Source: Lepturacanthus savala
Taxonomy: Eukaryota; Chordata; Actinopteri; Scombriformes; Trichiuridae
DNA length: 64,000 nt
Assembly (NCBI GenBank): GCA_030544235.1
Contig: CM060474.1
Coordinates: forward strand, 5,198,398 to 5,262,397
Direction of reading: 5' to 3'
Positions within the stretch are counted from its first letter, which is position 1. The number at the start of each line of letters is the position of its first letter. Both the position numbers and the translations under genes were made by a program. The notes below the pieces were generated by a model, which searched no databases, had not been told where the DNA came from, and saw nothing but the letters and a program-made list of their open reading frames with translations. Shown piece by piece: positions 1-13,723 of this stretch.

Positions 1-1037
1 GCACAATTACATGCTTGAAAGATGGGGGGGAAACAATCTTTAAAGAGCATGTTTCAGGTTAAGTTTTTTTTTTTTTTTTATAAAATTCACATGTAATCTT
101 CTCTATGAAAAGCCGAGTAAGGATTTAATAAATAAATTTAATAAATGTTTTTCAAGACATAAGGTCACATATTTAAGTGAAAAAGTGATGATTTTGATAA
201 AAACGTTTTTTGTTTTTTTTTGTCATATTAAAAGGGAGTTGTATTCTGCTGCTGCATCTGTCTCTGTGTGGGAGGTGGTAGGTTATCAGTCAGAGCTGTC
301 ATGTTTTACTGACTCAGTGTGTTTATAGTAGTTTTAGGTTGTGTTAATTTATCATAAACATGGTAAACTATTGCATCTGTGGTCCTCGAACAGAAAAATA
401 AACGCTGCTGTCTTCCATGCCGGTGTTACGGTTTAAGAAGCGACCGTGTTAACTGGAGACTTTCAGCCAAACATGTCCATGGTTGAAAAGCCTTCCATTA
501 TTTTAACTTATCTAAAATTGAATGTTCGTTACTGCATATTCTGTTCTTTCATCCAGTATATTCTGGACTGGCTGCCATCACTACAGCAACCATTCAGCCT
601 AAAGGCATCAGTTAACACGGTCACGCTTTAAACTGAAACACCTGGGTGTGTTTTATCCAGTTGAAGAGACGAGACTTCACTTCTGTGTCTATGTGGGCTA
701 CAAAAAACATGGTCATTATTGTCATTATCCAAGGTACAATGAGATGTAAAGCTTCTCCATAAAGTGCACACATAAATAAACATAGGAAAAATATATACAA
801 TACAACTAATATAAAACTACTAACTATACTATATACTATATATACTATACATAAACTCTGCAGAACTTGTGGAGAGCTATAAGAACCAAGGCAGATTGAG
901 AGTAAACAGGTTCACAGGTCGGGAGTAAAGTGATTAAAGTGACCAGCAGCCAGTGTAGCAGTCAACTAAAAACAGATGGACTGACTTTATGCGATATTTC
1001 AAATGGCTATGATATACCAGTGCTATAATATAACCAT

Positions 1038-1089
1038 GCAAGTATGATAATTTACAATTTACGAAAGTACTGTAAATTGTCATACTTGC
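1038..1089. repeat. Imperfect 19-bp hairpin
   Basis: Arms 1038-1056 and 1071-1089 are inverse complements with one mismatch, around a 14-nt loop. It abuts the 13-bp tandem repeat. Confidence 0.85.
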
Positions 1090-1092
1090 ACT

Positions 1093-1152
1093 GTTAGCAT
1101 GTGGCGTTAGCATGTGGCGTTAGCATGTGGCGTTAGCATGTGGCGTTAGCAT
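1093..1152. repeat. 13-bp tandem repeat, about 4.5 copies
   Basis: Unit GTTAGCATGTGGC repeated four times without change, then a partial copy. Confidence 0.93.
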
Positions 1153-3077
1153 ACAGTGAAGTGCTAACTTTTCCACATATTGTCAATGAACATTAACGAG
1201 TATAAGAAAGAACCTAAACAAGCTCTTAAGTATAGAAGAAATAATACTCAGGTCTAATAATTAGATCAACAATACCAGTTTTTATTGCCTGATACATGAT
1301 AATAATCCGTAGGATATTGTGATGTGGGACAGTGTTTTATATCCATAACTAATACTGTAACAGCGACCTCTGACCTCTCTCCTCTGACCATTAACTGGCT
1401 TCTGGCTCAGAAAATACACCAGGATTCATTTTATTCCTCTGAACTAAAAATCAATCCCAAAAAACGGCTCCAAAACCTAAATAGAGGACTTTTAAATAGA
1501 ATTTGGATACATTATTTGTCTAAGCACTGGTTAAAGTGGGGTTCTTTAAAAGACAATCCTGGTTTGAGAATGAACTCACCACCACAGAAACTCTTTGGTC
1601 AGAGTGGGGAAATGTTGGTGGTGACATAGAAATTTGTCATCATAATATTTTGTATGAATTCAAATAAAAAAGGTTATAAAAATGAGGAAAGGAATAAATC
1701 TCGCATCCATGAAGATTACAAGCTGATTATTATCCAGCTAATAAATCTGCAGCGATGTGCATTTGACTTTCATGCCAGTTTATCATAATATTACTAATAA
1801 CTGTCAAAAACTAACACAGGGTGATTCAAGAGACGTTTAATGGATCCTGTCTTCATGGAGCTTGTAATGTTCAGCTACAACCTCCAAAAATGACCTCGAA
1901 AATGACATTTAACATCTCTCTTATGAAACAGTTGGAAAAAACGATAAGAAACTTGTGAAAAGCTGAATTTCAGTGTGCACATGCTGCAGATAATGTTTTT
2001 AAAAGTAAAAAGATGTGAATTAACTGCAACTCTGAGTTTAACACCCTCCACATGTAGAGAATTAATGGCTGTGATGTTAACAGCATCATCCAAATACAGC
2101 TGAGATATCATATCACTCATGTTGTGTTCACACTCAAATCTGAACTGTTTCCAATTCCATGACTTCCATGATTTAAGCAGACAAAATAAATTGTGTTAAT
2201 TTACATAACATTTAAAAAATCTGGGTGTTTTATTCAACTTTTCTTCACTCTTGGTGTTCCTGGTCAAAAATGACCGATCATTAGAAATGAATGGAGGAGA
2301 CCAGAGTTAATGTAAGAAATCTACATCTACATTATTCTACATAGTGAGGCTGTTGATTCTATATTTGATAAGTCTGATGAACATTGTAAGTTTATTGCTC
2401 TTGTTAGTTGTTCTTTAATATATTAAGACATGACTTGGAATATTGTGAAATTGTATGTGAAATTCCCAAGTGTAGTTTTGGGATCATTTTCTTTTTAAAC
2501 AAATCAAATCTTTCCAGTCACTTTTGACCATGAACAGGTTTTACTTTTTGTGATTGTATAAAAAATTAAATGGTTTCAAACAGATGTCCTTGGTAACTTT
2601 GATCCAAAGTATTCTGTGATAAACATTAGATTATATTTCATCTGATTATTTCTGATAGTCAACATAATCCAGAAATTGTGTTGTTTTAGAACTCGGTTTC
2701 AACATGTATAAGTTCAGATCATTGAGACACACAGGCTATAAATTACAAATAGATGTTTAAAAGTTGGAATGTTCACAACAAGTTATGTTGATAAAAAAAA
2801 ATCTAACACAAGAGGTGATAATATATGCATTATTACAGTTTTGATACAGGAACACCACATTAATTAACAAACACAACATGAGGGATAAATACAAACCAGC
2901 ACACACACACTTTAATGCACATGTGCTTATGGTGTGTGATACGATATAGAAGCACAATAATCAGTGTTTGGTTATCACTTTCTTCTATATCCAAGGGCTT
3001 TAGGAAAAGTTCAGTTTCATCTGTGCTTCTTGTCACTTAAGCTTTTCATGCCTCAATAATAACCAAACAGTCATTGT

Positions 3078-3078
<1 letters not shown>

Positions 3079-3165
<87 letters not shown>
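3079..3165. repeat. (GT)n microsatellite
   Basis: About 43 uninterrupted GT dinucleotides. The open frame of alternating Cys/Val over it is an artefact. Confidence 0.98.
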
Positions 3166-3166
<1 letters not shown>

Positions 3167-3781
3167 TACACATCACACACCTTCCTTGAACTTTTAGCAA
3201 GAACCTATTCATTTTACAAAAACAAATGTTACCCTTGTGTCAAACATGGTAATTTATGGTTTTATCACTGAAATACTTAAAACATCCAAATCATCGCATT
3301 CCTACGAGAATTCAAATAAATATATCAAATAATGTTATTGGGTAAGTAACACATATTATTTGGCAAGATGAGAAAGTCAGAAACCTTTCAAAATACAGTT
3401 TTAAGAAGCATTCATCAGGCCTCTGTAAATGCACATTGTGTGTTTCTTGTTATTTAAAAGTCCATTTGTATATATATATTCTTTTAAATGATGCTTTTGT
3501 GGGAATTTTTTGACATGACAATGATAAATTTTAAATCCACCTATAATATTAAACCTGTTGATAGCATGAGTTTTTGCATTTTTAAAACCTTTTTAGGAGA
3601 GTTAAAGTATCTAGTACCAAGTTTTTAGGATTAAACTACATGGCAGATTTGTCACTGACCCTAATATGTGAAGAAATGAAAAGCTTTGGTTAGTTTAGTG
3701 AAGTGTGGATGGCAGGTGGCTTCACCGCTCCACCTTTATCTGCTTCACCTATCTGAACAAACAGAAAGTGGTCAAGGGCAC

Positions 3782-3825
3782 CACACACACACAGACTCAC
3801 ACACACACACACACACACACACACC
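3782..3825. repeat. (CA)n microsatellite
   Basis: CA dinucleotides interrupted once by GACT. Confidence 0.95.
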
Positions 3826-5212
3826 TGTTTTTATAGCAAACACAACCTTTGGACGCTCCCCAGAAGCCCAAACACACAATACACACATGCTCTGTTGCTA
3901 ATGGACAAACAAGCACACACAGACAGACAACCTGATGCATACACACACATTACTGTCATAGAAATGCTATCACATGCTCCATATTCCATCTGTCATGTTT
4001 AAAATGGAGTTAATGGGACAAAAAGTGTCCTGATATTACGATTTTTAAAACCTCTAGAATCCTGTATCCAGCTGATGAACTGAACCTAAAACCTAATGTT
4101 TAGCCTACAAAAAAAATAAAAATCAAAGCAACAGCTTCCATTAGTCTTTCTTAGTAATGAACTTTATTTGAAATTGTATTCAGCCAACAACATTACATTG
4201 GACAAATTAGCTTTTCCTCTTCAGTCAAAGATTATCTTTCTATTTGTATGTTTTATGGTTAAAATAAGGTAATGCAACTGTATCTTGACTTAGATTGATT
4301 CTATTTTTCCTCCACTGTTCTTTTAGTTTATTCCTAAAAGGTTGAAACTAAAAGATTTGAATCATAAAGAGTTGTTCAACATGTGAACTGTGACACAGTT
4401 GGGTTGGACCATTATTCAGGTCTCTGTAATGAGTCATGAATGACAAAGGGGACAGATGTTGTCATTAGTGCATTCTCCATGTTGGATTCCTGTCAAGTCA
4501 GTAAGGAGGGTCTGAGAATGAACTCTCTACAGAGAAATGTGTGTTACCGGTTGTATAAAACTTTAATTGATGAATGAACTCTCATTCTTTCCTTTTGGAC
4601 GCACTACAAAGCCGCCGCGGCGCCACGGCAACCCTTCAGTGATGCAACAGCAACATGAGCAGTGGTAACACGGCTTGTTAGCGACGTCTCCCAGAGCGTT
4701 CCCTTCCTGGGTGATTGCTGTCGCTGGAGCTCCGGGCTGATTGACTCTGTTTATATCAGACTCAGAGGGCCTTTGCTGTGGCTCAGTGAGTCGACGCCTC
4801 TTCTACTTTACCCAGTTTAGGCCTGAGGCCCATTTAATAAAAGGCCTATGGGTGATTTTAAAAAGAACCCCTAAAACCTGAGACTTTCTGGAAAACAGCA
4901 CCTAGGTGTCCATAAAAAGCTGATATCTCAATACCTTAACTTATAGCTTATATTTATTAAACTTGTCCTAAACTCTTAATATATTTATATAATTCTAAAT
5001 AATGTATATAGAATAGATAATCAAGTGGAATTTATTGATTTCTATTTTTCCAATAATTCCATGTGCAGTAATATATCACCTGCCCCATACCATGTCAACT
5101 TTTACATCAACAAAGGCATTTACTTTTTATTTATTTTCATTTCCATGTTGGTGTTGGTATATATAGTGCCTTCTGTTTGTGTGTCTATATTTTTATAACA
5201 GTGCTGTATGTG

Positions 5213-5284
5213 ACGTGTTGGAGCTTCAATTTCCCTGAGGAATCTCCCAAAGGATCGATAAAGTCTTATTTAATCTAATCTAAT
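5213..5284 (+). mobile_element. LINE-type 3' tail
   Basis: TTCCCTGAGGAATCTCCCAA, then GATCGATAAAGT and a TCTAATCTAATC run, resembles the 3' end of fish non-LTR elements that finish in short tandem tails. Confidence 0.5.
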
Positions 5285-5314
5285 GAATCATTTGATTGGC
5301 TATGAGTCTGGAAA

Positions 5315-5600
5315 TTAGGGCTGAAAGATTTGGTAAAATAATAAAATTGTGAGTTTTCCTCCAATATTGCAATTTAATATGCAATTTTTTTTCTTTTATC
5401 TATTTTATTAATTTTGTCTCAACAAAACACAACACATGATTTAAATATGGCAGACACAAATGGGACATTGTTGGACACAAATGGGATATTGTTAGATACA
5501 TTTAGTGTAAAATGTAATTCTTCTCAGGTTCATCAAATTGTTAAAATGAAATCAAAAGATGTATGACTTTGAATAAATGACATTTTTATTTAACTGGTCA
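5315..5600. mobile_element. Unclassified teleost interspersed repeat
   Basis: It starts with AGGGCTGAAAGATTTGG and includes ATTGCAATTTAATATGCAAT, phrases I recognise from a common fish repeat. Boundaries are uncertain. Confidence 0.4.
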
Positions 5601-5668
5601 CTATGTCACTACTGTCAGTGATCTCTGTCTTGAGGTGTTTGGCTTGACTGGAGGATTGGTGCATTTCA

Positions 5669-6350
5669 GCCATGCTGCTGTCATATATAGCGCCATGCTG
5701 CTGTCATATATAGCGCCATGCTGCTGTCATATATAGCGCCATACAGCTGTCATATATAGCGCCATGCTGCTGTCATATATAGCGCCATGCTGCTGTCATA
5801 TATAGCGCCATACAGCTGTCATATATAGCGCCATGCTGCTGTCATATATAGCGCCATGCTGCTGTCATATATAGCGCCATGCTGCTGTCATATATAGCGC
5901 CATGCTGCTGTCATATATAGCAGAATACAGCTGTCATATATAGCGCCATGCTGCTGTCATATATAGCGCCATGCTGCTGTCATATATAGCGCCATACAGC
6001 TGTCATATATAGCGCCATACAGCTGTCATATATAGCGCCATACAGCTGTCATATATAGCGCCATACAGCTGTCATATATAGCGCCATACAGCTGTCATAT
6101 ATAGCGCCATACAGCTGTCATATATAGCGCCATACAGCTGTCATATATAGCGCCATACAGCTGTCATATATAGCGCCATACAGCTGTCATATATAGCGCC
6201 ATGCTGCTGTCATATATAGCGCCATGCTGCTGTCATATATAGCAGAATACAGCTGTCATATATAGCGCCATGCTGCTGTCATATATAGCACCATACAGCT
6301 GTCATATAACACTATACAGCTGTTATATATAGCACCATACAGCTGTCATG
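5669..6350. repeat. 23-bp minisatellite, about 29 units
   Basis: Every unit contains TCATATATAGC preceded by either CATGCTGCTG (type M) or CATACAGCTG (type A). Order begins MMMAMMAMMMM, includes nine consecutive A units (first at 5994, last at 6178), and has a rarer CAGAATACAG variant twice. The last units at 6300-6350 are degenerate. Confidence 0.96.
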
Positions 6351-8337
6351 TGTTATTTTTTAAGTGCTGGAACAAGTTTGTAGCAGCACTACTTGATGTG
6401 AAGCAGCAACAGTAGCACCCCATGCTCTGAACAACACCTGATGCTGTGCAGCATCTTCTTTTCTTGAAACTAAAGTAGTTCCACAGCACAGACGTGCTGC
6501 TCTTCCTCTTCAAGACTAAAGTCTCAGCTCTGTGATTGTGACTGATCTGTCGAGCCAGAGGCCGTTGCACAACAAATTAAAAATGGCAGCATGACAAGTT
6601 GATGCAGCAGAGTCCTCCATGAGCGGAGTCCTCCACACTTTCACTCGCGGCCTTATGGATAAAAATGCAGCCCCCCCCCAGTCTTAAAGGTGAAAATGCA
6701 CACATGCTGTTCCAGTTTAAATGGGTTAACCTAGTCGGACATTTTCCTCCTAAAAAGGCACAACTGGGACTTGTTTTGAGTGGGGGGGAACCTTTGGGAA
6801 TGTGATATTTGAGCATGTTTTATTGCCTCAAGTTCATAAATCCTATTCAATATGAATGAAAACCACTCTTGATGTGGATGTGTTCTCTGTATAATGAACC
6901 TTCAGCCCCCCCTTGTAGTAAGCCCACACAATAGACTCAAGCAACTAGAAGAGCAAGTAATTAAAGGCATTGTATGAAATTAAATGGAAATTAAAAAAAA
7001 AAAAAAAGCGGTGGGTAGAATCATTAGACTGAGTACCACTGTAGCTTTCCTCTCCCCGGCTTTTTTTGTCTTGGCGTCTCTTTTCATGTTTCTATTCTTT
7101 CCCAAGCAAGCGGTGGCCATTTATTCGGTTAATGATCGCTCTGTGTTTTTTGGACAGACGTCCCTGAACAGAGTGACTGACGTGACCCAGAATTAACAAA
7201 GACAGCAAGCGATACCCAGGTTGGTAAATGTCCCAACGCACTTCACCCTCTTCATTCCTCAGAGAAATATCTATCATGAACTGGTATGTGTGTGTCTGTC
7301 AGACAGAAAGATAGAAAAACGCTGTGTGTGTGTGTGTCAGCAATCATGATGATGGAGTAAAGGGTATCTAGGGTAACATAAATTATGCCTGGATGGCGAG
7401 GCGGCCTGCAGACATGGCGCTCTTGGGAATTTTCGTGAAAAAAAAAAAAAAAAAACGTACAAATTGTACAAATTGTTCCATCAGTGAGACAATGTGATCT
7501 GACTTGATCTGAAGCAGTTTTTTTCCTGTCAGCTTGTAATGTGGAAGAGAGAATGGAGAAGTGACAGGAACAATTTGCAGAATGTCTTTGTTGCATGAAA
7601 GCCTTGTCTTGGCAAAAACATCCGTTTTCATTTATATTCTACACAAAAAGGAAAAAAAAGAAAAAAGAAACCGGCCTCTGAATGTTGTGAAGAGGAATTT
7701 TACTGTGGAATCTCAAAGAAAATGCAGCGGTTCACTGAATTAGTTATTAACAAGCTTCATTTAATTCCCTTGGTCACTAAATATACAGAGGCTGTTTTTT
7801 AATTAATTATGCTCACAAGTCTGTTTCTTGGGAATTTTGATGAGTGAATATGAATGTATTAGCTGGATAAATGCCATAATGATTCACAGGCAGATTAATC
7901 CTTTAACTCCCCTTTGGAGTTAACATCTATTCACGACACGAGTTGACACTTCACACAGGGACACCAGGGGGTTCATCTCCAACTCTACTTTAGGATTTCT
8001 CTCTTTTCAGAAGTCGGCGCTAAAACCGTCTGAGCACATGAAAGTGTGGAACAGTCAAAAAAGTTTTCAGTTTCTTATAAAAATTAATTCATGGAGCCTA
8101 TGGAGACGTGACAGGATGCTGATTGTAAACTGAACCCCGGAAAATATGCTGCTGCCTCTCAGTAAGAGCCAAAACTTAATACTCCAGAAGAGGCTGAGAA
8201 AGATTTAACTTCATACAAATGTCCTGGTGACACATCAGTTTGCTTTTTCAAAAGTGTTGAAAACTAAATGGAGAGAAAGCTGATAGTCACACTCCACAGG
8301 TCTAAAAGTCTCTATAATATAAACAAGCTACCGGGAC
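6351..8337. other. Intergenic sequence, no feature recognised
   Basis: It contains homopolymer runs of A (6992-7007, 7439-7456), a C-run near 6670, and a short GT run near 7325. Open frames on both strands are short and without recognisable motifs. Confidence 0.6.
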
Positions 8338-8560
8338 TTTAAAGGTACAGTGTGTGTTTTCCAGCAGCCTCTAGTGGCAAAGTGTCAGATTGCAACTAAA
8401 TGAGTAGCCCAACGTGTAGGAGAACCTACGATGGCAAAATACAGAAGGCTTCTCTAGAGCCATTGATTGTTTTGTCCATTCTCTACTATAAAAACGTGGC
8501 AGTGCAACGTTGTGGGTTTCCGCAAAGGGAAACCCACTCCCCATGTGATGGATGATGTAT
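8338..8560. mobile_element. Teleost interspersed repeat
   Basis: AAAGGTACAGTGTGTG, CCTCTAGTGGCAAAGTG and CAGATTGCAACTAAATGAG are phrases of a repeat common in fish. No terminal repeats could be defined. Confidence 0.5.
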
Positions 8561-9489
8561 TCCTATAAAAAGAGGAAGCTTAAGTAGATTTTTCATGTTT
8601 GGTGGACTTACGATAAATCTCTTACTTCCTACTTTTTCCTGTATAGCGTAAGGACCTATATCTGAAAGCTGAGATAAATAAAACAGGAAATAATCAGATT
8701 TGAGAAGCTGAAACCAGACAATTTCATCTTAAAAAATCACTCGTATCAATTAATTATCAAAATAGTTGCCAATTAACTGGATCTAGTGAGAAAGTAGAAT
8801 TCTCCAGGAGAGATCTTCTCTAACTCACTACCAGGTTTTTCTTTTACATGACAGTTAAGAACAAGTTAATAGAGAAGACAGTGTAATCTGGTTCCTTTAG
8901 TGCATGTAAACAGTTGTATGTGTGGATAACAACACATGACCAACACCCTGCACCTATCCCTCAGGGCCGAGTGCCAAAAATACACTTTTCCCATGTGACA
9001 CTGACTTTAGAGGCTGAAAGATGTAACACACATTTACCAGCCAATAGGTGCAGTCTGTAATCTGGGTTTGGGTTGGACAGGAAAACATTTAAACACATTT
9101 ATAAAAGCAAAACCACAGGAAGAACAAGCGGGTCAGACAGACTTCTTCAATCACAGCTCTCCACTCTGACAACAGCCAACAAATTAACAGCTGGACAAAC
9201 ACAACACGGCAAAGCTCATCTGTACACACATCAATCAGCAGCTCCTGAACACACCATCAAACACACCAAACACACACCCATAAACACAGCTCTTTTAGCT
9301 GACGTGCTTATTAGTTTAAAGTGGAGGAAACCACTCTTTAGAGGACTTGACTCAATCCAGGAGATTCATGTGATTGATGTAATGATGAAACATAAAGAGA
9401 TGTCTTTCACACTTAAATTTCATTAAATAATGTTGTCCAGCTCAAATCGAATCAGAATCAAAATTTTATGTTAAGACCTTTCACATGAT

Positions 9490-10035
9490 ACCTGTGATTG
9501 AATTGCTACAGCAAAGGCTAAATTCTCTGGTTCCAGCTTCTTTAATATAATTTCTTCAGTCTTCTTTGATGGTAAATGAAATATCTTTGGATTTGTTGAC
9601 TGTTAGTCAGAACAAAATGAGACATTTGACGTTTCATCTTTGTTTTTGTGAATCAGCGTCATTTTCTGACAATTTTCAGGGCAAACAGTTGGAGCCCTAA
9701 AAGCTGCTTAAAACTAAAACTAGAGCTGCAACAAATAATCAATTAATCACTTAGTTTTAAACTATTACATTAGTAGCAGACGACATTTGAACATTGGTTA
9801 ATCCATTTGAGTCATTTTTTAGAAGAAAATGTCCAAATTCTCTGGTTCCAGCTTCTCTGATTAGTTTCTGGTTTCTTTAGTCTTCAGTAAACAGTAAACT
9901 GATGATCTTTGGGTTGTGTTTTAGGTTGAATCTTCAGCTTTGGTAAACACTGATGGACATTTCACATCCATTTTATGAACCAAACTAATTGTTTAATCAC
10001 TTCAATAATCAATTATCAGAATAGTTCACATGTGA
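9490..10035. repeat. Two diverged copies of a teleost repeat
   Basis: AAATTCTCTGGTTCCAGCTTC occurs at about 9518 and 9835, each followed by TTTCTTTAGTCTTC-like sequence and ATCTTTGG. GAGCTGCAACAAATAATCAA lies between the copies. This is a repeat family frequent in fish genomes. Confidence 0.6.
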
Positions 10036-12672
10036 CATCCCGGCTTAAATGAATAAGCTGGCCAGTTCTGTATAAATCTACATATGTTTTCACATTTATA
10101 CATATCGGTTTTTCAAGTACATAGTCCATTACTGATTCAAGCTCTATCTCATTCATCAAAGAGTCAACAGTGGTGTTTTCAACACCTGTACACAGATACC
10201 AGCATTGCTGGAAAAAGTCCTCTTCAGCAAAGAAAGTGACACGTTTGATGTTTGTGGAAGCGGCAGCACTTTTAATACACTAACAAGACCGAGATGAAAA
10301 GAGACGTTGAGGAACAGAGAGGAGATGCATCACTTTCACTTTAAAGACTCCTACAGCTTGTTGTTGTTTATTACCAACTGTCTGCATGCGTGAACGTCCT
10401 CATTAGAATGCAAAAGAAATGTGGAAAGAAGAGGAAAAGAGGATAAATATATCCAAAGGTGTCTCAAAATCAAGAACAACAAGAATCGACGCTGATGCTA
10501 TTTTCCAGTCGGTGGGGCCAGTGGCTAATGGCTAATTCTGACAGTTAGCCAACAGCTAGCTACATGGAAGAAAACAATTAAGCTAATATGTAGAAGCCAG
10601 TAATTCATTTATCACACTTCTTGGTCAAAATCTGTCCAAGCCTCTTTTTTAACAGTGGAAATAAGACCTAATGATCCTTAATGAGCCCAAACGATGTAAT
10701 GTTAGCGGCAACGACTAAGAAAGGAAAGAAGAGTAGAGAGAGGGGGATGTGGGTCCATCAAAGATTTTCCCTCATTGATATAAATATAAATAAATATGGA
10801 GCATTGCTCTATCTACTATTAATACATCCACTACCATTGTTTAAAGGATTTGAACATGCTGAAGGCTTAAACCTGCAAGGCAAGTTGCAAGTCAGATTAT
10901 AATGGTATTATAATTAGTATAATTAGTATTTTTTATGTACCCTCCAGAAATTCTCTGAAAATCCATTGACAGGAAGTTTGCATGGCTGCTGTTCTTCCTC
11001 TCATCTGTGTGTGATCCTGAATGATAGGATCGCGTTGGGGGGGGAGAAAAAAAAAAAAAAAAGAGGCGTAACCAATTTGTGGTGCTCGGTTTTCATTCTG
11101 TGGCTCTGAGCCACAGAATGGTCTAGTGTGGGAAACAGTGTTTTTTATCTGTAGGTGAGGTGGGGAAAAAAAAACAATATATACCTTTTTTTTTTTTAAC
11201 TCTCCTTTAATTAAAAACCAGGCCGGAGTGGCATCCTTGAATTATAAAGTGGATCTCTGAGCCACTTGTTCCTGCTAATCTGATAGATGGAAACAGGCCA
11301 AAAACAACATATTGGCCTATTTGGCAGCCGCTATGACGAAAAGAAAAAAAACATTAAACCATCGGGAGAACAACACTCCATAAAAGCTCATCGAAATTGG
11401 CTCTTGGAATGTCAGCGAGGCGTTCTCGTTTGAACCTGGTTTTTAAGCTGATATCCGTTTAGATTTCAGCAGATCGGCCCATTGAACGTCGGCCAAATCA
11501 CCCATTAACAGTCGCTGTGTGCCCATTAATGAGAGTTAACCATCGCTGGTTTATTTTGATACTGAAGCAAACTTTAAAATGGGATTATTCATAGGGACGT
11601 TCTGAAGCCTCTTTTTTTTCCCCTGTGATTTTTTTCCAAGCAGATTTATGGAGGCTTATTGGCGATGTCCGTTTATAAGGAGTTGAATGAGTTATGACTG
11701 AAAAAGGAGGATGTTGTGCAGGATTTCTGCCTCGCCTTCAACTCCCCTTTAGTCCCTGTGGAGTCTGCAGGCTCCATCCTGCTGAATGTTCCCCTTTATT
11801 ATCATCATACACTTTTTGTGAACAACCTTTTCTTGTTTTGATCATAGTTATTATACACACTGTAAACCTTACCTTGAAAGTCCCTATGACTAACTGGCAG
11901 CAGTTATCAAGAAAGTTAGTGTACATTTTTAAAGTAGGAGTACCATACTTCTGTTTTCTGTTGTTTTTACTATAAAATAAAACAAATACTGTGGTTTTAG
12001 TTGTATTTACAGTATTGGGTGATAAACTAATATAATACAGTAACTCCCTGACTACTGTAATTTACTGCAACACAGCAATCTACTGTAATAGTCATTTATA
12101 TTGATAACACGTTAATGCGATAACTGCATATTTCACAGCAAAGTTTACACTGCATTTCTTTTTTTCTATATTTATATTACTGTGGTTATATATTCCAGTA
12201 TAATGCACATATTTACAAATTATTTATATTTTTTCTTGTCATTTCTCTATGCATATGGTTTATGATGAATTTGGGTAATCTGGGACACTTTTTGTAATTC
12301 TGACCTCTGTGAATTATTCCAAAAATCTAACACATTATATGAAGACAGACTTTTGTGAAGTCCCTAATATGTACAGTACCTATACTATACAATATTGACT
12401 AGATTTTGTTAGAACAAGACATTATACAACACTAGAGCCAACAGCTGTATTATAATACAGTAAACCTACTGTGATTTATTGTAAATATACAGCAATCTGC
12501 TGTAATGATCCTAATGTTATGTTTAACACAGCAAACTTTGACAGTGCACATATACACATGTATTACAGGCCGTATCCTGTCATTTATTTATGGTAAAATC
12601 CTAAGCAGAACAATGAGTTAAATTACTGAAGACATAAATAGTCAACTATTACTGTGAATATTTGATTCCCTG
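10036..12672. other. Intergenic, with a possible conserved non-coding stretch
   Basis: No gene is supported. The part at 11215-11690 is repeat-free, with CCCATTAATGAGAGTTAACC and similar homeobox-like AT cores, as in developmental enhancers. That is only an impression. At 11990-12540 there are repeated CTGTAAT/TTTACTG phrases of a repetitive kind. Confidence 0.35.
11094..11120. repeat. Perfect 13-bp palindrome
   Basis: CATTCTGTGGCTC and its inverse complement are separated by a single T. Confidence 0.93.
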
Positions 12673-12726
12673 CCTCCCCCTGTACTGTTAATCCCGTCCA
12701 AATGGGATTAACAGTACAGGGGGAGG
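12673..12726. repeat. Perfect 23-bp hairpin with 8-nt loop
   Basis: Arms 12673-12695 and 12704-12726 are exact inverse complements (left arm begins CCTCCCCCTGTACTG). The loop is GTCCAAAT. No T-run or transposon end is obvious next to it. Confidence 0.96.
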
Positions 12727-13723
12727 CGACGAATAATGCAGGATTTGAAATACTGAAAACATAACGTTTCTTTGTTTAGAAGCCAGGGCACCTTTAAAAC
12801 CGGATAGATAAATGCCACAAGTCTCATTGCTCATAATGAACATTCATACAGTCATACTGCCTGCACCTTTCTTTTTTACTTAATAGGTTTAAAAGGAAAG
12901 ATAATAGGGTTTTCTCTTGTTACTGCATGTCTAATATAAACTATTAGAACCAAAAAAGAAAAAATCCCCAACGTCTTTGCCTCTTTATCTCAAAAACTCA
13001 AAAGTCAACAAACAAACATGCAAATAAGTAAAAATGGAAACTAGGATCCTTTGCCAAGGACGTTCACAACACACACACATATATTCAGGGTTATATAAAA
13101 ATCAAAGTATAAACACACACTAATGACAAACAAAGCAAACAAATGCTGGGAAAACCTTTTTTCGGACAAATCCATAGCTGAAAGTGTGTGAACGCCTCTG
13201 ACCTTTTGACCTCTGAGGACGAGCAGCCTCTTCCTGTGTTAAATCAATACAATGTGGAGAAAGTGGACGAAAACCTCAGAGTGTTTTCTCTGCCTCTCAC
13301 GCTCATCACTCGCTCTCTCTGCCAAGTTATGAAAGGAGAATGATTTCATAGAATGATTTCATTTCAGGCTTTGAGCCTGGTGAGATGTGTGTATTTTTTT
13401 GCATCTCCACACAGGAGCCTACAGTAGATTTGGACTAAAAACAACCACATGCTTCCAATAGAGACAACGAGTTAGCAAACTTTGGATGTAGACTGCTATT
13501 TAGAACTAACTACATAATGTGTTATAAAAAGAGCAAAAACAAACAATCTCTTGTTGGACATTATGAATATGAATTAAACTGCACAGGCAGCCAACAATCT
13601 ATGACCCAAAAGTAGAATCTTGTTTTTTATTAATGCCAGATCAAGAGAAGTGTGCGGGTTGCCAGTTGTGCAGCTCTGCGGTCAGCAGACGGTCAACAGT
13701 GGCAGCGTGACATCCATCAGTCA
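12727..13723. other. Intergenic, nothing recognised
   Basis: No coding signal, RNA gene or defined repeat was seen apart from a short CA run near 13070. Confidence 0.5.

Larger units (their letters stand above)
1..5668. other. Intergenic sequence with short repeats
   Basis: No coding region is supported. It holds an imperfect hairpin (1038-1089), a 13-bp tandem (1093-1152), microsatellites (3079-3165, 3782-3825), a GGTCAAAAATGACC motif at 2262-2275 that occurs in fish repeats, a GC-rich patch near 4605-4640 and a LINE-like 3' tail (5213-5284). Confidence 0.7.

Noticed and set aside
1324..1629. 101-residue plus-strand frame as a gene
   Set aside because: No recognisable motif and low-complexity, AT-rich surroundings; a chance frame is the simpler reading.
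3074..3271. Cys/Val-repeat open frame
   Set aside because: It is a (GT)n microsatellite.
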